Shown: positions 17,002 through 25,293, counted from the first letter of the stretch. The stretch is DNA of 64,000 bases from Saccharopolyspora soli (GCF_022678645.1 NZ_JALBWV010000002.1:228082-292081), one strand, 5' to 3'. The notes: a model not told the origin generated them from the letters alone. Translations and numbers: made by a program.

Positions 17002-18192
17002 CTATGCAAGCTTGGGCATGACACCAAGCGCGGCATCCACAAGTGCCCGAGTTCGATCCACCGCATCTGGCCACTCGTGGGCGTAGGTGTTGAGCGTGAT
17101 CGTTGGCGTGCTGTGGCCAAGTGCGAGCTGAACCGTCTTCACTGACGCGCCCGCGTGGATCAGCAGCGTGGCGAAGTAGTGCCGAAGGCCATGCAGTCCG
17201 AACCCCGCAGGTAGCTTTGCCCGCTTCACTGCCGAGCGCCACACTGGGGACCAGTTCGATCGAGTTACCGGAAGCCCCGTTGTCGTGGTGAACACCAGCC
17301 GGGCGGGGCGACGGACCGGATTCCGGGGATCCGTCACGTCGTCGATCATGACGACTTTTGGCGGATACGCCTCCAGGTGACGCTTCAGAGCGTCTGCTGT
17401 CACCTCTGGCATCTCGACCGTGCGCCTACTGGTTTTCGTCTTCAGCTTCGCAAGCTGTGGCGGTTGTCCGGGAAGCTGCTTCAGCTGCTGAACGATGGTG
17501 ATCTCTCGGTGCTCGAAATCGAGGTGTTCGACCTCCAAGCCGAAATTCTCACTCGGTCGCGCCCCGCACCCTGCCGCGACGTACGGAACCGCCCGGTATC
17601 GCTCGAACAGCTCCTCAGCAAGGGTGTGGACCTGCTCTGGCTTCGGGACAAAGTAGTCTTCGCGTTCAATGTCTGGGAGTCGGATGTTGACGCAGGGTGT
17701 CGATCCGATCAACTTGTCGTGCACGGCTGCCCGACACATCGCCGCGATGTAGCCATAGAACAGGTGCACCGTCGATGGGGCCAATACTGTCGTTCGGTCC
17801 TTTACCCAGGAGCGAATGTGACTTGGCTGGAGGTCACCCAGCGGCCAGTGGCCAAGGATCGGGTTGATATGGATCCGGAAAGCCCGCTCGACCAGGACGA
17901 CGGTTGAGTCGCGGTGAAGCTGATCGTTCCGCCACCGCTCCGAGTACTCGGTTACGGTGATCTTCCCCGCGTTGGGGTCGATGTAGAGCCCACGCGAGAT
18001 GTCCGCGTGCACGTTGGCGTCGTGGCGCTCAGCTTGGGCCCTCTTGCCAAACAACGCAGTTTGAGTTTGCCCTGTCTTCGGGTCAACCCAGCGGACCCGC
18101 CACCGCTTACCGCGACCGTGCCTTTTGGACGGAATCCGTTCTCCCGTCCCCGGATCGCGCCCACGCAGATACCACAGATCGTCAACCGGCAT
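17002..18192 (-). CDS. int: Tyrosine-recombinase integrase of the AICE
   Basis: A 396-residue phage-type integrase. Catalytic residues are all visible: R212 (GARPSE), H334 and R337 (HGLRHYF), H360 (LGHSTP) and the nucleophile Y370. Residues 60-160 are the SAM-like core-binding domain, and a basic N-terminal arm-binding region precedes it. It should recombine attP with the nadD 3' end to integrate, and attL with attR, helped by Xis, to excise. The gene ends next to attL and starts within the xis stop codon (TGATG), so the two are coupled. Confidence 0.95.
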   Translation of the reverse strand: MPVDDLWYLRGRDPGTGERIPSKRHGRGKRWRVRWVDPKTGQTQTALFGKRAQAERHDANVHADISRGLYIDPNAGKITVTEYSERWRNDQLHRDSTVVLVERAFRIHINPILGHWPLGDLQPSHIRSWVKDRTTVLAPSTVHLFYGYIAAMCRAAVHDKLIGSTPCVNIRLPDIEREDYFVPKPEQVHTLAEELFERYRAVPYVAAGCGARPSENFGLEVEHLDFEHREITIVQQLKQLPGQPPQLAKLKTKTSRRTVEMPEVTADALKRHLEAYPPKVVMIDDVTDPRNPVRRPARLVFTTTTGLPVTRSNWSPVWRSAVKRAKLPAGFGLHGLRHYFATLLIHAGASVKTVQLALGHSTPTITLNTYAHEWPDAVDRTRALVDAALGVMPKLA

Positions 18193-18374
18193 CAGATCAC
18201 CCCCTCAGCTAGAGACTCGAACCATTGTTCGACGTCGTCGGGCTTGTAGCGAACGTGTTTGCCGACGCGGCGTCCGGGTGGTCCGCCTCCGCGGCTGCGC
18301 CATTGGTAGACGGTGCCGATCGGGACTCCGAGGTAGTCAGCGACGTCTTGAGGTCCCCAGAGGTTGCGGATCAT
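18192..18374 (-). CDS. xis: Excisionase, MerR-like helix-turn-helix
   Basis: A 60-residue protein: LWGPQDVADYLGVPIGTVYQWRSRGGGPPGRRVGKHVRY is the winged helix-turn-helix of the small excisionase family (HTH_17). It is placed between rep and int with one- and four-base overlaps, exactly as in pSAM2-type elements where rep, xis and int form one operon. It should bend the attachment site DNA and direct the integrase to excision. Confidence 0.92.
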   Translation of the reverse strand: MIRNLWGPQDVADYLGVPIGTVYQWRSRGGGPPGRRVGKHVRYKPDDVEQWFESLAEGVI

Positions 18375-19906
18375 GATCGATTGCTCCTTTCGGTGTCGTA
18401 CTTGCGTTTGCGTGCCTCGCGCTGCCTTTCGGCGATGGCGGCGGCGAGTTCACGTTCTTCGGGGGTGTGGTGGCCAACGCTGGTCATGTGCCAGTCGTTG
18501 ATCACCGTGATCGACTCTTCGTTGGTGATGCCGAGTTCGGCGAGTGCGTGTTCGTGCTGGTAGCGGCGTCGGTCGTCGCGGATTTGCCGGAACGGCACCG
18601 AGTAGTACTGGCTTTTGGTCAGGAAGTGGCCCCGGAAGGCGAGCATGTGTGCCCAGTGGCGCAGCTTGAGCGCATCGAGGGGGTCCGGTTTGCAGCCGAG
18701 TTCGGGGTGCAGGCGGTGCTGGCGGGTGGTGCGGGTGACTTCGCCGCCGTTGCCGCAGGTGCCGCAGAAGTGGGCACGTTCGCAGCCGCATCCGTCGGCC
18801 TGGTGGATGCCGTTGGGGTGGCAGTCCGGGCAGGAAACGGGCGCACCGAGGTCCCAAGCGGTCTGGATGATGCGACGGTGATGCTCGGTGATCTGCAAGC
18901 GGTTGATGTCGGCTTGGGAGCGGATGCGCCGGTCGGCTGCTTGGGTGGTGCCGGTGCTTTTGGTGGCGTATTTGGCCACGTAGGACGCCAGGCGGTCATC
19001 GGTGATCGTCCCGTGCTCGTCTTCCACTTGGCTGGCGTTGACGGGGCGGATGGGGCGGATGTCGATCTGCTTGCCGAATGCCAGTTGCCAGGTTTGGCCG
19101 TCGATCGCGGGGGAGGTCATCTGCACGGCGGTGTGCGCGGCGTGGATGGCGTCGGTGAGAACCTCAGTCGTGCCCCACACGGGGGTGGGGTCGGTGGGTC
19201 CGTCGGGTCCGTCGAGGCGGATCACGGCGTGGAAGTGGATGACGCCGCGGCGCTGGAACTCGGCCACCTTGGCGAACGACAGCCGGGCGTGCTCGCCGAA
19301 ATCGCCTTGGCGTAGTCCTGCCGCGTGTGCGAGATGCCGCTTGAGGTAGGTGACGAACCGGTGCCACAACGCGCCCGCGTGGGCCTGCCACAGGACGTGC
19401 CCGACGTAGTCGTAGCCCGCCGGGTCGATCGGCTGGCCAAGGCGGGGGTCGTCGGGATGGTGGTACTCGCCGCACCGGCACGGAATCGCTTTCCCTTGGG
19501 GCGCACGACGGTTGTGAACCGGGCCGAAGCTCGGGGCGGTAAGAGTGACGAACACGCGGGGCTTGTCGGCCACCGAGGCGGGGATGCCCTTGGTGCCTCC
19601 GGCGAGTCCGGCGCGTAGGAGGTGGAAGGCGTCTGCGGCGTAGCGGTCCGAGCAGGCGGGGCAGACGGCTTCGCGGCGGTTGCCGCACGGAACCATGACG
19701 TGCCCCTGGCGGGACGCGATGACGGTGTCGGTGGTGGTGTCCTGGACGGCCCAGGAGCCGGTGAGGCGGATGGGTTGGGTGCAGCCGCCGGTCGCGGCGA
19801 CCGCTGTGCGCCACTGCTGGAAGCCTGCCGAGCGTGCGCGGCGCTGAAGACCATCAGCGGCGAGTTCGCGGTAGGCGTCGCGGGTGAGCAGCGGGGTCGG
19901 GGACAT
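18371..19906 (-). CDS. rep: Rolling-circle replication initiator (RepSA-like)
   Basis: A 511-residue replicase. Motif I FVTLTAPSFGPVH (119-131), motif II HUH-type HFHA (214-217) and motif III YVAKYATKST (309-318, candidate nucleophile Y309 or Y313) are those of the RepSA/pSAM2 rolling-circle group. Cysteine clusters flank the core (CPAC near 82, and CPDC...CGTCG in the C-terminal part). It would nick the element's double-strand origin after excision. The ATG is preceded by a perfect AGGAGGTGA. The stop overlaps xis by ATGA. Confidence 0.92.
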   Translation of the reverse strand: MSPTPLLTRDAYRELAADGLQRRARSAGFQQWRTAVAATGGCTQPIRLTGSWAVQDTTTDTVIASRQGHVMVPCGNRREAVCPACSDRYAADAFHLLRAGLAGGTKGIPASVADKPRVFVTLTAPSFGPVHNRRAPQGKAIPCRCGEYHHPDDPRLGQPIDPAGYDYVGHVLWQAHAGALWHRFVTYLKRHLAHAAGLRQGDFGEHARLSFAKVAEFQRRGVIHFHAVIRLDGPDGPTDPTPVWGTTEVLTDAIHAAHTAVQMTSPAIDGQTWQLAFGKQIDIRPIRPVNASQVEDEHGTITDDRLASYVAKYATKSTGTTQAADRRIRSQADINRLQITEHHRRIIQTAWDLGAPVSCPDCHPNGIHQADGCGCERAHFCGTCGNGGEVTRTTRQHRLHPELGCKPDPLDALKLRHWAHMLAFRGHFLTKSQYYSVPFRQIRDDRRRYQHEHALAELGITNEESITVINDWHMTSVGHHTPEERELAAAIAERQREARKRKYDTERSNRS

Positions 19907-19928
19907 GGGGTGTCACCTCCTGGGCATG

Positions 19929-19980
19929 AAAAAAGGCGGGACACCCCGCCGGTTTCGCGCCCCTGCGGTGATGTCCCGCC
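19929..19980 (-). terminator. Terminator between the spd/tra block and rep
   Basis: On the minus strand GGCGGGACA (19980-19972) pairs with TGTCCCGCC (19943-19935), followed by six uridines (19934-19929): a classical intrinsic terminator. It ends the transcript of the transfer genes just before rep, so rep-xis-int probably have their own promoter or depend on read-through. Confidence 0.75.
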
Positions 19981-20017
19981 GAGCTGGTACTGGTATTCAG
20001 TTGTGGGGCGCCGGTTT

Positions 20018-20860
20018 TCAGGCGACCGGGTGCCCGTTGGTGGTGTAGTCGGCAGCGATCTGTTCGGCCATCGCGCGCGGCACCTTGATCACGGCCAGCA
20101 CATCCGCCGCACTGAATGCACGCCCTTGCGAGGTTGCAAGCGCGTGCGCGTCCTCAACGGCTTTGATCATCCGGGGTGGCAGTTTCGGCCCCCGCGTGAC
20201 CGCCTTCGGGGTCTGCTGCGTCGATGCGTCTTCCGGCTTCCGCGTGGATGCCGGTGCCGTGGACGCGGCGAGCGGTGCGGGGAATTCGTGGCGGTCCGGG
20301 GTACTGGCGGGCTGGATGGCCAGGCCCACGAGGTCGCGGACGGGGATATCGGTGACCTGCGCCCGGAACGCCTCCGAGGTGCCCGCCCGGTCCACGAGCC
20401 AGCGGATCACGAGCAGTCCGGGGCGGAGTCGGAAGGCAGTGCGGCCGTGTTGTGCTTCGTAGTCGGCCCGCATTTCCAACAGCACGATGTCGAACACCGC
20501 GACCGCAGCGACCGGGAGTCCGGCTGCGACGATGCGGGATTCCATGCTGGTTTGGTGGATCCAGTTGATCCACGCACTGACCGCAGTAAACGCCCACATC
20601 AGCAGCCGGGCACGGAGCGCGGACCGGCCATTGATGGAGGCCCGGTAGGTCATCAACGTGCACGCGAACGCCGCCCCGTCGAAGGTGGCGGGCACCAACC
20701 AGGCGCTCCAGAAGCTGAACCCGGTCATGTCCTTCATGGCGTACTCGTGCAGCCCGACGAAGCTCGCGCCCCATCCCATCACTGCGGCCAATGCCACCAG
20801 CACCAGCGCGACCGTGGACAGCCATCCGTAGGTTTGGCCGGTGCGCTGCTTCTTCGTCAT
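20018..20860 (-). CDS. DUF2637 membrane protein, Spd-like transfer protein
   Basis: A 280-residue protein. Residues 13-135 hold four hydrophobic helices with the DUF2637 pattern (SFVGLHEYA, WLVPATFDGAAF, SAWINWIHQ); the C-terminal half is soluble, Pro/Thr-rich in the middle (about 190-225) and ends in a small helix-turn-helix-like region (ALATSQGRAFSAADVLAVI). Proteins of this type accompany FtsK-like transfer genes in Streptomyces plasmids and AICEs and are thought to help spread of the element inside the recipient mycelium. It lies downstream of the transfer gene in the same direction. Confidence 0.8.
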   Translation of the reverse strand: MTKKQRTGQTYGWLSTVALVLVALAAVMGWGASFVGLHEYAMKDMTGFSFWSAWLVPATFDGAAFACTLMTYRASINGRSALRARLLMWAFTAVSAWINWIHQTSMESRIVAAGLPVAAVAVFDIVLLEMRADYEAQHGRTAFRLRPGLLVIRWLVDRAGTSEAFRAQVTDIPVRDLVGLAIQPASTPDRHEFPAPLAASTAPASTRKPEDASTQQTPKAVTRGPKLPPRMIKAVEDAHALATSQGRAFSAADVLAVIKVPRAMAEQIAADYTTNGHPVA

Positions 20861-20873
20861 GGCGCACCGCCTT

Positions 20874-21071
20874 CTAGTCGCTGCTGGGGGTGAACAGGGC
20901 GAACAGGCCCCGGATCACCACGATCACGACGATGCCGCCCGCGATGGCATAACCAGGACTGGCCAACAGCCACACCACCGCCAGCACCAGCGCGATGGCG
21001 GCCAGCAGTCCGAGAACGGTCAGGATCGCCTTGCCGGTCACTTCAACGTGGACAACAGGAACAGGTTTCAT
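20874..21071 (-). CDS. Small membrane protein of the transfer operon
   Basis: A 65-residue protein with two hydrophobic helices (about 13-36 and 40-58) and very short ends. Its start codon overlaps the stop of the gene upstream at position 21071, and it is followed after 13 bases by the DUF2637 gene. Small two-helix proteins in this position occur in many AICEs and are grouped with spread (Spd) functions, but the sequence itself gives no specific match. Confidence 0.7.
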   Translation of the reverse strand: MKPVPVVHVEVTGKAILTVLGLLAAIALVLAVVWLLASPGYAIAGGIVVIVVIRGLFALFTPSSD

Positions 21072-21331
21072 CAGATCTCTCCTTCTTGCTCGGTGAACAG
21101 TGCTTTCTGGTTTTTGCTGGTGTGGAGCTCTTCGGCGAGCGCGAGAACGGCCGTGCTGCCCTCAATCAGTTCGCGGAACTCGGTGAGGCTCATCAGGCAG
21201 GCAGCGCCGGGCTTGTCGTCATCGCATGGCCACGTGATGGACACCCCGATGCCGTCCGCAGTTGGGTGCAGCGAGACGATCGCCTGCGGTGCACCGGCGT
21301 AGAAGAATCGAGTCGGTGGAATAGACAACAT
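21071..21331 (-). CDS. Hypothetical AICE protein
   Basis: An 86-residue soluble protein (MLSIPPTRFFYAGAPQAIVSL...) with an acidic C-terminus. I do not recognise a domain. It sits between the FtsK-like transfer gene (28 bases) and the small membrane protein (1-base overlap), so it belongs to the transfer operon. The ATG follows AGAAAGGAAACGGC, an acceptable ribosome binding site. Confidence 0.65.
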   Translation of the reverse strand: MLSIPPTRFFYAGAPQAIVSLHPTADGIGVSITWPCDDDKPGAACLMSLTEFRELIEGSTAVLALAEELHTSKNQKALFTEQEGEI

Positions 21332-21358
21332 GCCGTTTCCTTTCTGTCGTAACGGTTT

Positions 21359-22753
21359 TCAGGCAACTTCTTCGTCGTCTTCGTCGCGGCGGAACTGGAC
21401 CACGTTGGACTCGTCCACCGGCCCTGGCGTGCAGGTCTGGACGAGTTCGGTGATGTCCTCATCGGAGACGAATCCGGCCCGCACGCGGGTGGGGCGGCGG
21501 GAGTGCTGATCCATGCGGAACCCGATACCCGCGTGGTCCTCATCAGCCGGGATCTCGTCCGCCAGGGCGCCGCGCAGCCGGGCACCGTCGCCCATCGCCA
21601 TATCGACGTGGTTTTCGGCGGTGGTGCGCAGGAGAATCCGGCGGGTGAACAGGTCCCGGATGGGGACGATGTCCTTGGTCGGCTCCTGCACGTAGGCGCA
21701 GACGGCGAAGCCGGGGGCGCGGCCTTGGGTCATGGTCTCGGCCAGCAGCTTGATCGCTGCGCGGGTGGTGCTGGAGTCACCGAGGGCGGTCATCATGGCC
21801 AGCTCATCGATCATCAGCACCCGGAACGGGGTTTCCTGGCTGACCTGGAATTTCCGCATCCCGCGTTCGGCCAGGTGCTGTTGGGTGGCCTTCATGTCGT
21901 CGCGGAACGCCTCGATCACGTCTCGGCCGGTGTTGGGTTCGTCGGCGTAGCGGTGGAACAGCGACCGGGCGTGACCAGCGGTCATGCCGCCCTTGAGGTC
22001 CAGGAAGTCCACCCGCACCAAGCCATCCCGGATCGCCGGACCCATCGCACGCAGCGGGTTCCAGATCAACGAGTCCTTGCCGGAACCCGTCGCCCCCACA
22101 CCGAGCAAGTGGTGGCCGAGGAGCGGTTCGGTCCAGTCGTTGCCGTACTCGTCCATGCCGAAGTACAACGCCGAGAGATCCACATCAGCCGACTCTGCGG
22201 GGATCTCGGCCGGATCCACGAGGTCGGTAAACGGGTTGCCCCGCACGGCGGTCAACGCGATCACGCCCGGCTTGACCTTCACGATGCCCAGCGCGTCCGC
22301 CCGCAATGCCATTGCCAGGACGTCTTGCTGGTCTTGGAAGTGCTTCAGCGACTGGCCGCGCAGCACCTTCACGTACAGGGTGTCGATCGACGGCGACGCC
22401 GAACGGACCCGGATGATGCGGGGCACCATGGTGTGGCCGGTGCGGCGGTTGTCGCGAGCGAAACCGCAGTCGATCATCAGCCCGCGCCACCGCCACCCGA
22501 TGTAGCGCAGCCATCTGCGGCGAAACGCCCGGACATGCGGAGCGGCGTAGCGGTCGAAGGTCTCCGGGTGGCCCCGGTACCAGGACACCCCAGCGGCACC
22601 GAGACCGGCGAGGGTCGCCCCGACGCCCATCGGGCCGAACTCGGCCATACCCACACCCAGCGCGACCGGTGCCGTGGTCATGCCGGGGTGGCGAGCCATC
22701 CACGCCGCAGCGCGCCATTCGATTCCCTTGCGTCGAGACACGATTCCCATCAC
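21359..22753 (-). CDS. tra: FtsK/SpoIIIE-type DNA translocase (TraSA/TraB-like)
   Basis: A 464-residue transfer ATPase. Two hydrophobic stretches near the N-terminus (about 27-58) precede the motor domain. Walker A is GATGSGKDS (210-218); the displaced serine after GKx is normal for this group (TraSA has GKGS). Walker B VLMIDE is at 302-307, and TQGRAPGFAVCAYVQ matches the FtsK sensor segment. In Streptomyces such a protein alone moves double-stranded plasmid DNA between hyphae by recognising short repeats in the clt site. It is the key conjugation gene of this element. Two adjacent ATG codons start the frame. Confidence 0.92.
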   Translation of the reverse strand: MMGIVSRRKGIEWRAAAWMARHPGMTTAPVALGVGMAEFGPMGVGATLAGLGAAGVSWYRGHPETFDRYAAPHVRAFRRRWLRYIGWRWRGLMIDCGFARDNRRTGHTMVPRIIRVRSASPSIDTLYVKVLRGQSLKHFQDQQDVLAMALRADALGIVKVKPGVIALTAVRGNPFTDLVDPAEIPAESADVDLSALYFGMDEYGNDWTEPLLGHHLLGVGATGSGKDSLIWNPLRAMGPAIRDGLVRVDFLDLKGGMTAGHARSLFHRYADEPNTGRDVIEAFRDDMKATQQHLAERGMRKFQVSQETPFRVLMIDELAMMTALGDSSTTRAAIKLLAETMTQGRAPGFAVCAYVQEPTKDIVPIRDLFTRRILLRTTAENHVDMAMGDGARLRGALADEIPADEDHAGIGFRMDQHSRRPTRVRAGFVSDEDITELVQTCTPGPVDESNVVQFRRDEDDEEVA

Positions 22754-22858
22754 TGATCAACTCCTCTTTGTGCTACCGTGATCACAAAAGAAAGAGACTC
22801 GGCCACCACACACGGCAGCCGAGCCCCACAAAAGAACCTTGATAATGCTTTTCAGTTG

Positions 22859-23047
22859 TTACGACACCTTGATGTGCGGTGCGGCATCCTCCAAATCCAC
22901 CTTGTAGTCGGCCATCTTGCGCGCCAACTCGTCGTGTTCCTTCTTGAAACCCGCCGTGCGCACCTGGATCCCGGCCATCGCCTCACGCAGCTTCACCATG
23001 GCCTTGTCTAGATCCTCAATCACCGCGTCCACTTGAAAACGGCTCAT
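22859..23047 (-). CDS. Small helical hypothetical protein
   Basis: A 62-residue protein, MSRFQVDAVIEDLDKAMVKL..., predicted to be almost wholly alpha-helical with heptad-like spacing (coiled coil). GGAGGG lies nine bases before the ATG, preferred over an earlier ATG that would overlap the preceding gene. The stop of the upstream gene is three bases away. No family recognised. A gap of 105 bases separates it from the transfer gene. Confidence 0.65.
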   Translation of the reverse strand: MSRFQVDAVIEDLDKAMVKLREAMAGIQVRTAGFKKEHDELARKMADYKVDLEDAAPHIKVS

Positions 23048-23049
23048 GC

Positions 23050-23316
23050 TCAGACCCTCCATCCACGCGAGACGAGTTCCTTCTCCCACTTCACCGTGCT
23101 CGTGTGCAGCGTGACCAACTGCTCCGTGGCCTTGTAATGCGCAGCCTCAACTTGCTCCTTGTCCGGAACAGCCCAACCCACGTCATCACCGGTCGGCTTC
23201 TTGATCTTCGGGTGCAACTTCGCCGCATTCTCCAACGCGATCCGCACCACCTCCAAAGCGTTGTGCAGCTCCTGGTACTTGTTCATCGCGCGCTTGTTCA
23301 GCGCCTGAACCTGCAT
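23050..23316 (-). CDS. Small helical hypothetical protein
   Basis: An 88-residue protein (MQVQALNKRAMNKYQELHNAL...) rich in charged helix-forming residues, ending KWEKELVSRGWRV. No family recognised. It lies seven bases after the preceding small gene and two before the next, within a chain of small coupled genes that run toward the transfer gene. Its pairing with the next helical protein (22859-23047) suggests a two-protein complex; this is inference. Confidence 0.65.
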   Translation of the reverse strand: MQVQALNKRAMNKYQELHNALEVVRIALENAAKLHPKIKKPTGDDVGWAVPDKEQVEAAHYKATEQLVTLHTSTVKWEKELVSRGWRV

Positions 23317-23323
23317 GGCTCAA

Positions 23324-23500
23324 TCACTTCCTCTCGTTTCGCACTTCCCAATCTATGGCGGACACTGCCCCGACCATGCGAGCCACAGCAATGTTCATGT
23401 CCCGCACGCGGAATCGGTGCGGTTCCATTTCTCCAACCTGGGTCTGATAGCGGTCATATGCAGACTGGACCGCCGTCAAGAACTCTTGCTCCGGTGTCAT
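23324..23500 (-). CDS. 58-residue hypothetical protein
   Basis: A short frame from ATG 23500 encodes MTPEQEFLTAVQSAYDRYQ... ending VRNERK. It starts inside the stop codon of the upstream gene (ATGA overlap at 23497-23500) and ends seven bases before the next start, so the spacing leaves little doubt that it is translated. No family recognised; the sequence is amphipathic helix throughout. Confidence 0.6.
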   Translation of the reverse strand: MTPEQEFLTAVQSAYDRYQTQVGEMEPHRFRVRDMNIAVARMVGAVSAIDWEVRNERK

Positions 23501-23700
23501 TCTCGATTCTCCCGTTGCTCGTCTTGCAGAATCCGATCCAGCGCGTAATGCGCTCGACGTAGATCGTCCATCAACGGCATGAATTCGTTTCGTTCCGGAA
23601 AATGGAACTCAGTTGCCGAGAGCACGATCACGTTTTCCATGTCCATCAGCCGACGCAGGCACGCGGCCATGTCGTCTCGGACTTCTTGGTAGGTGGTCAT
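23497..23700 (-). CDS. 67-residue hypothetical protein
   Basis: Starts at ATG 23700 within an ATGA overlap with the upstream gene and ends within another ATGA overlap with the downstream gene. The protein (MTTYQEVRDDMAACLRRL...) is helical, with RRAHYALDRILQDEQRENRE at the end. No recognised family. The two overlaps show tight translational coupling. Confidence 0.65.
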   Translation of the reverse strand: MTTYQEVRDDMAACLRRLMDMENVIVLSATEFHFPERNEFMPLMDDLRRAHYALDRILQDEQRENRE

Positions 23701-23984
23701 CGCAGCCGGTTCCCCACTTCCTGACGATGCCGCGCGACCCATCCGCGCATTCGGTCGATCTCCTCGAACACGTCATCCTGTGCGTCATTGAGCCGCCACG
23801 ACCACGGAAGCTCCCCCGAGCGTTCCACACACCCGAGGTAGAAACTCAGCTCGTGATCGACATCGGAGAGCACTCGATGGAGCTTTTCGTCACGTGAAGC
23901 GAAATTCTCTGCCGGAGCCAGACGGCAATTCCGGCAGGCCGGGTCATCGAACCCCGGCCCGCACAGTTCCGAACACCTCCTCAT
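23697..23984 (-). CDS. Small cysteine-containing hypothetical protein
   Basis: A 95-residue protein with four cysteines near the N-terminus (C4, C8, C17, C20: CSELCG ... CRNC), a likely zinc- or cluster-binding knuckle, followed by a helical acidic domain (SDVDHELSFYLGCVERSGELPW). GGGAGGAAAGGGA precedes the ATG. The start is well supported and its stop overlaps the next gene. No family recognised. Confidence 0.65.
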   Translation of the reverse strand: MRRCSELCGPGFDDPACRNCRLAPAENFASRDEKLHRVLSDVDHELSFYLGCVERSGELPWSWRLNDAQDDVFEEIDRMRGWVARHRQEVGNRLR

Positions 23985-24039
23985 TCCCTTTCCTCCCTAC
24001 CGGTTCGCCAACGTGCTCGACGGAGGTGGTCGGGCGGGT

Positions 24040-24618
24040 TTACCGCCGCCGGTTCTGCCGCTTGTTCCGGTCGCCAGCCCGCAGATTCGCGTTGATCTTG
24101 TTTGCCAGGCGGTCAACTTCCGCTGTCCTCCGACGCTCGGCCTGCATCCGGTTCAGCCTTTCCGTGGCGTGCCTGTCGCAAAAATCGCCAGACGACACCT
24201 GCACACCACAACCGGAGGCGTGGCAGGAACGCGCCGGTGTCCGGCTCTCCGTGGACCACGGCTTGTGCAAGCTTTGCCAGTGGTAGAGGGCCTGTTTCGT
24301 CTTCCGAGGCACCAGCACCGACCGCGCCGGACCCGTGTACCGGTCATACCGCACCTGGTGACTACCGCCGATCTCGAACCACTTCGTCTCGATCAGCTGG
24401 TGAACGCACGCATCCACATCGACGGACACCTTTTCCACCACATCACCGGTCACGCGCCGGTACACGTCCTCACGAATACCGATCAGCACGAACCCGGCCG
24501 CCGTTGCCTCACTGAGCACCCGTTCGACGAACTCCATGTCATTGACCGGCGGACGTGGCTCCTTATGCGGCTGCAACGGGGCCACTGGATTGCCGAACAA
24601 ATCCGTCTCGGCATTCAT
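24040..24618 (-). CDS. Hypothetical AICE protein with Cys/His cluster
   Basis: A 192-residue protein. Residues 25-95 look like a winged-helix-like domain (FVERVLSEATAAGFVLIGIREDVYRR); around 132-150 there is a compact zinc-binding pattern CHASGCGVQ...FCDRH; the last 40 residues are strongly basic (ERRRTAEVDRLANKIN...NRRR). These properties suggest a nucleic-acid-binding protein. ATG 24618 with GGGGTGAG upstream is preferred to an earlier in-frame ATG. Part of the small-gene operon. Confidence 0.65.
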   Translation of the reverse strand: MNAETDLFGNPVAPLQPHKEPRPPVNDMEFVERVLSEATAAGFVLIGIREDVYRRVTGDVVEKVSVDVDACVHQLIETKWFEIGGSHQVRYDRYTGPARSVLVPRKTKQALYHWQSLHKPWSTESRTPARSCHASGCGVQVSSGDFCDRHATERLNRMQAERRRTAEVDRLANKINANLRAGDRNKRQNRRR

Positions 24619-24672
24619 CCGGCTCACCCCTTGCCCGAACCGAGGCACCCGGACCCGTGAAAACCGACCCCG

Positions 24673-24888
24673 TCAGATCCCTTCATCAGCCCACTCCTTA
24701 CTCATCTTGTCCAACTCCACGGCGGCGTCGCACAAATGCGACCGCGCGACCAGCGTCGCCACCGGACTCACCGAGCAACCGAGTCGAACCGAAGCACCGT
24801 ATTGACAGCGCTTCACCTCCTCCTCAATCGCACGAACCTTTCTCGCCAAATCCGCCAACCAACCCGAATAGTCAATCGATTCGTCCAT
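24673..24888 (-). CDS. 71-residue hypothetical protein
   Basis: Starts at ATG 24888 with AAAGGAGG eight bases upstream. The protein (MDESIDYSGWLADLARKVRA...) is mostly helical with three cysteines (C28, C38, C53). No recognised family. It lies 19 bases after the 25-residue frame upstream and 54 bases before the next gene. Confidence 0.6.
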   Translation of the reverse strand: MDESIDYSGWLADLARKVRAIEEEVKRCQYGASVRLGCSVSPVATLVARSHLCDAAVELDKMSKEWADEGI

Positions 24889-24907
24889 CAACGAACCTCC
24901 TTTTCTG

Positions 24908-24985
24908 TCAGCTGTCGTCCGGCTCAATCCACTGATCGCCCGTGGTCGGATCCGTGATCACCGTCGGCTTGTACTCATTCCCCAC
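24908..24985 (-). CDS. Possible 25-residue protein
   Basis: A GTG at 24985 overlaps the TAG stop of the preceding gene by one base and opens a 25-codon frame (GNEYKPTVITDPTTGDQW...). AAGGAGGTGAT lies nine bases upstream, an almost ideal ribosome binding site that serves no other start. No homology can be claimed for so short a protein; the coupling and the ribosome binding site are the evidence. Confidence 0.45.
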   Translation of the reverse strand: MGNEYKPTVITDPTTGDQWIEPDDS

Positions 24986-25083
24986 TACCCATCACCTCCT
25001 TCCGCGTGCTTGCAGAACTCGTCCCGCGAATGCTGGTAGCGGAATCGGTCAATGTGACACGCAGGGCAGTAACACAACGACAT
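24985..25083 (-). CDS. 32-residue zinc-knuckle-like protein
   Basis: From ATG 25083: MSLCYCPACHIDRFRYQHSR... with C4, C6, C9, H10 and a further Cys/His pair (CKH) near the end, so a metal-binding miniprotein is likely. GGGAGTGG lies upstream. The stop overlaps the next start. Similar tiny Cys/His proteins are common in actinomycete mobile elements, but their role is unknown. Confidence 0.55.
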   Translation of the reverse strand: MSLCYCPACHIDRFRYQHSRDEFCKHAEGGDG

Positions 25084-25121
25084 TGCCAAACCACTCCCTG
25101 ATCATCCTTGATGTTCGTCGT

Positions 25122-25232
25122 TCAACGGCGTGCCCACGCGGCATGCCGCGCCTCGGCAGGATTAGCCATGTTGTTCGCCTCCTGCTCCGCACGCTTCCGC
25201 GCCAACTCCTCCGGCGACTTCTCTTCCGACAA
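25122..25232 (-). CDS. 36-residue acidic/basic helical protein
   Basis: A TTG at 25232 with AAAGGAGGTGA nine bases upstream opens a frame (SEEKSPEELARKRAEQEANN, then AEARHAAWARR). The high-quality ribosome binding site and helical composition support translation. It is the first gene of the chain after the hairpin at 25268-25293. No family assigned. Confidence 0.5.
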   Translation of the reverse strand: MSEEKSPEELARKRAEQEANNMANPAEARHAAWARR

Positions 25233-25267
25233 ACCCGTTCACCTCCTTTTTCATGACGGCCATGAAA

Positions 25268-25293
25268 GCCCCCGAAACCCATTGTTCGGGGGC
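25268..25293 (-). terminator. Hairpin downstream of the tRNA-like sequence
   Basis: On the minus strand GCCCCCGAA (25293-25285) pairs with TTCGGGGGC (25276-25268) around an eight-base loop, followed by TTTC. It probably ends transcripts coming from the divergent promoter region at 25.85 kb, leaving the small-gene chain to start from its own promoter. Confidence 0.55.

Noticed and set aside
25049..25282. 77-codon minus-strand frame rich in arginine
   Set aside because: Two smaller frames with good ribosome binding sites (25122-25232 and 24985-25083) explain the region better; the long frame has the composition of a shadow.
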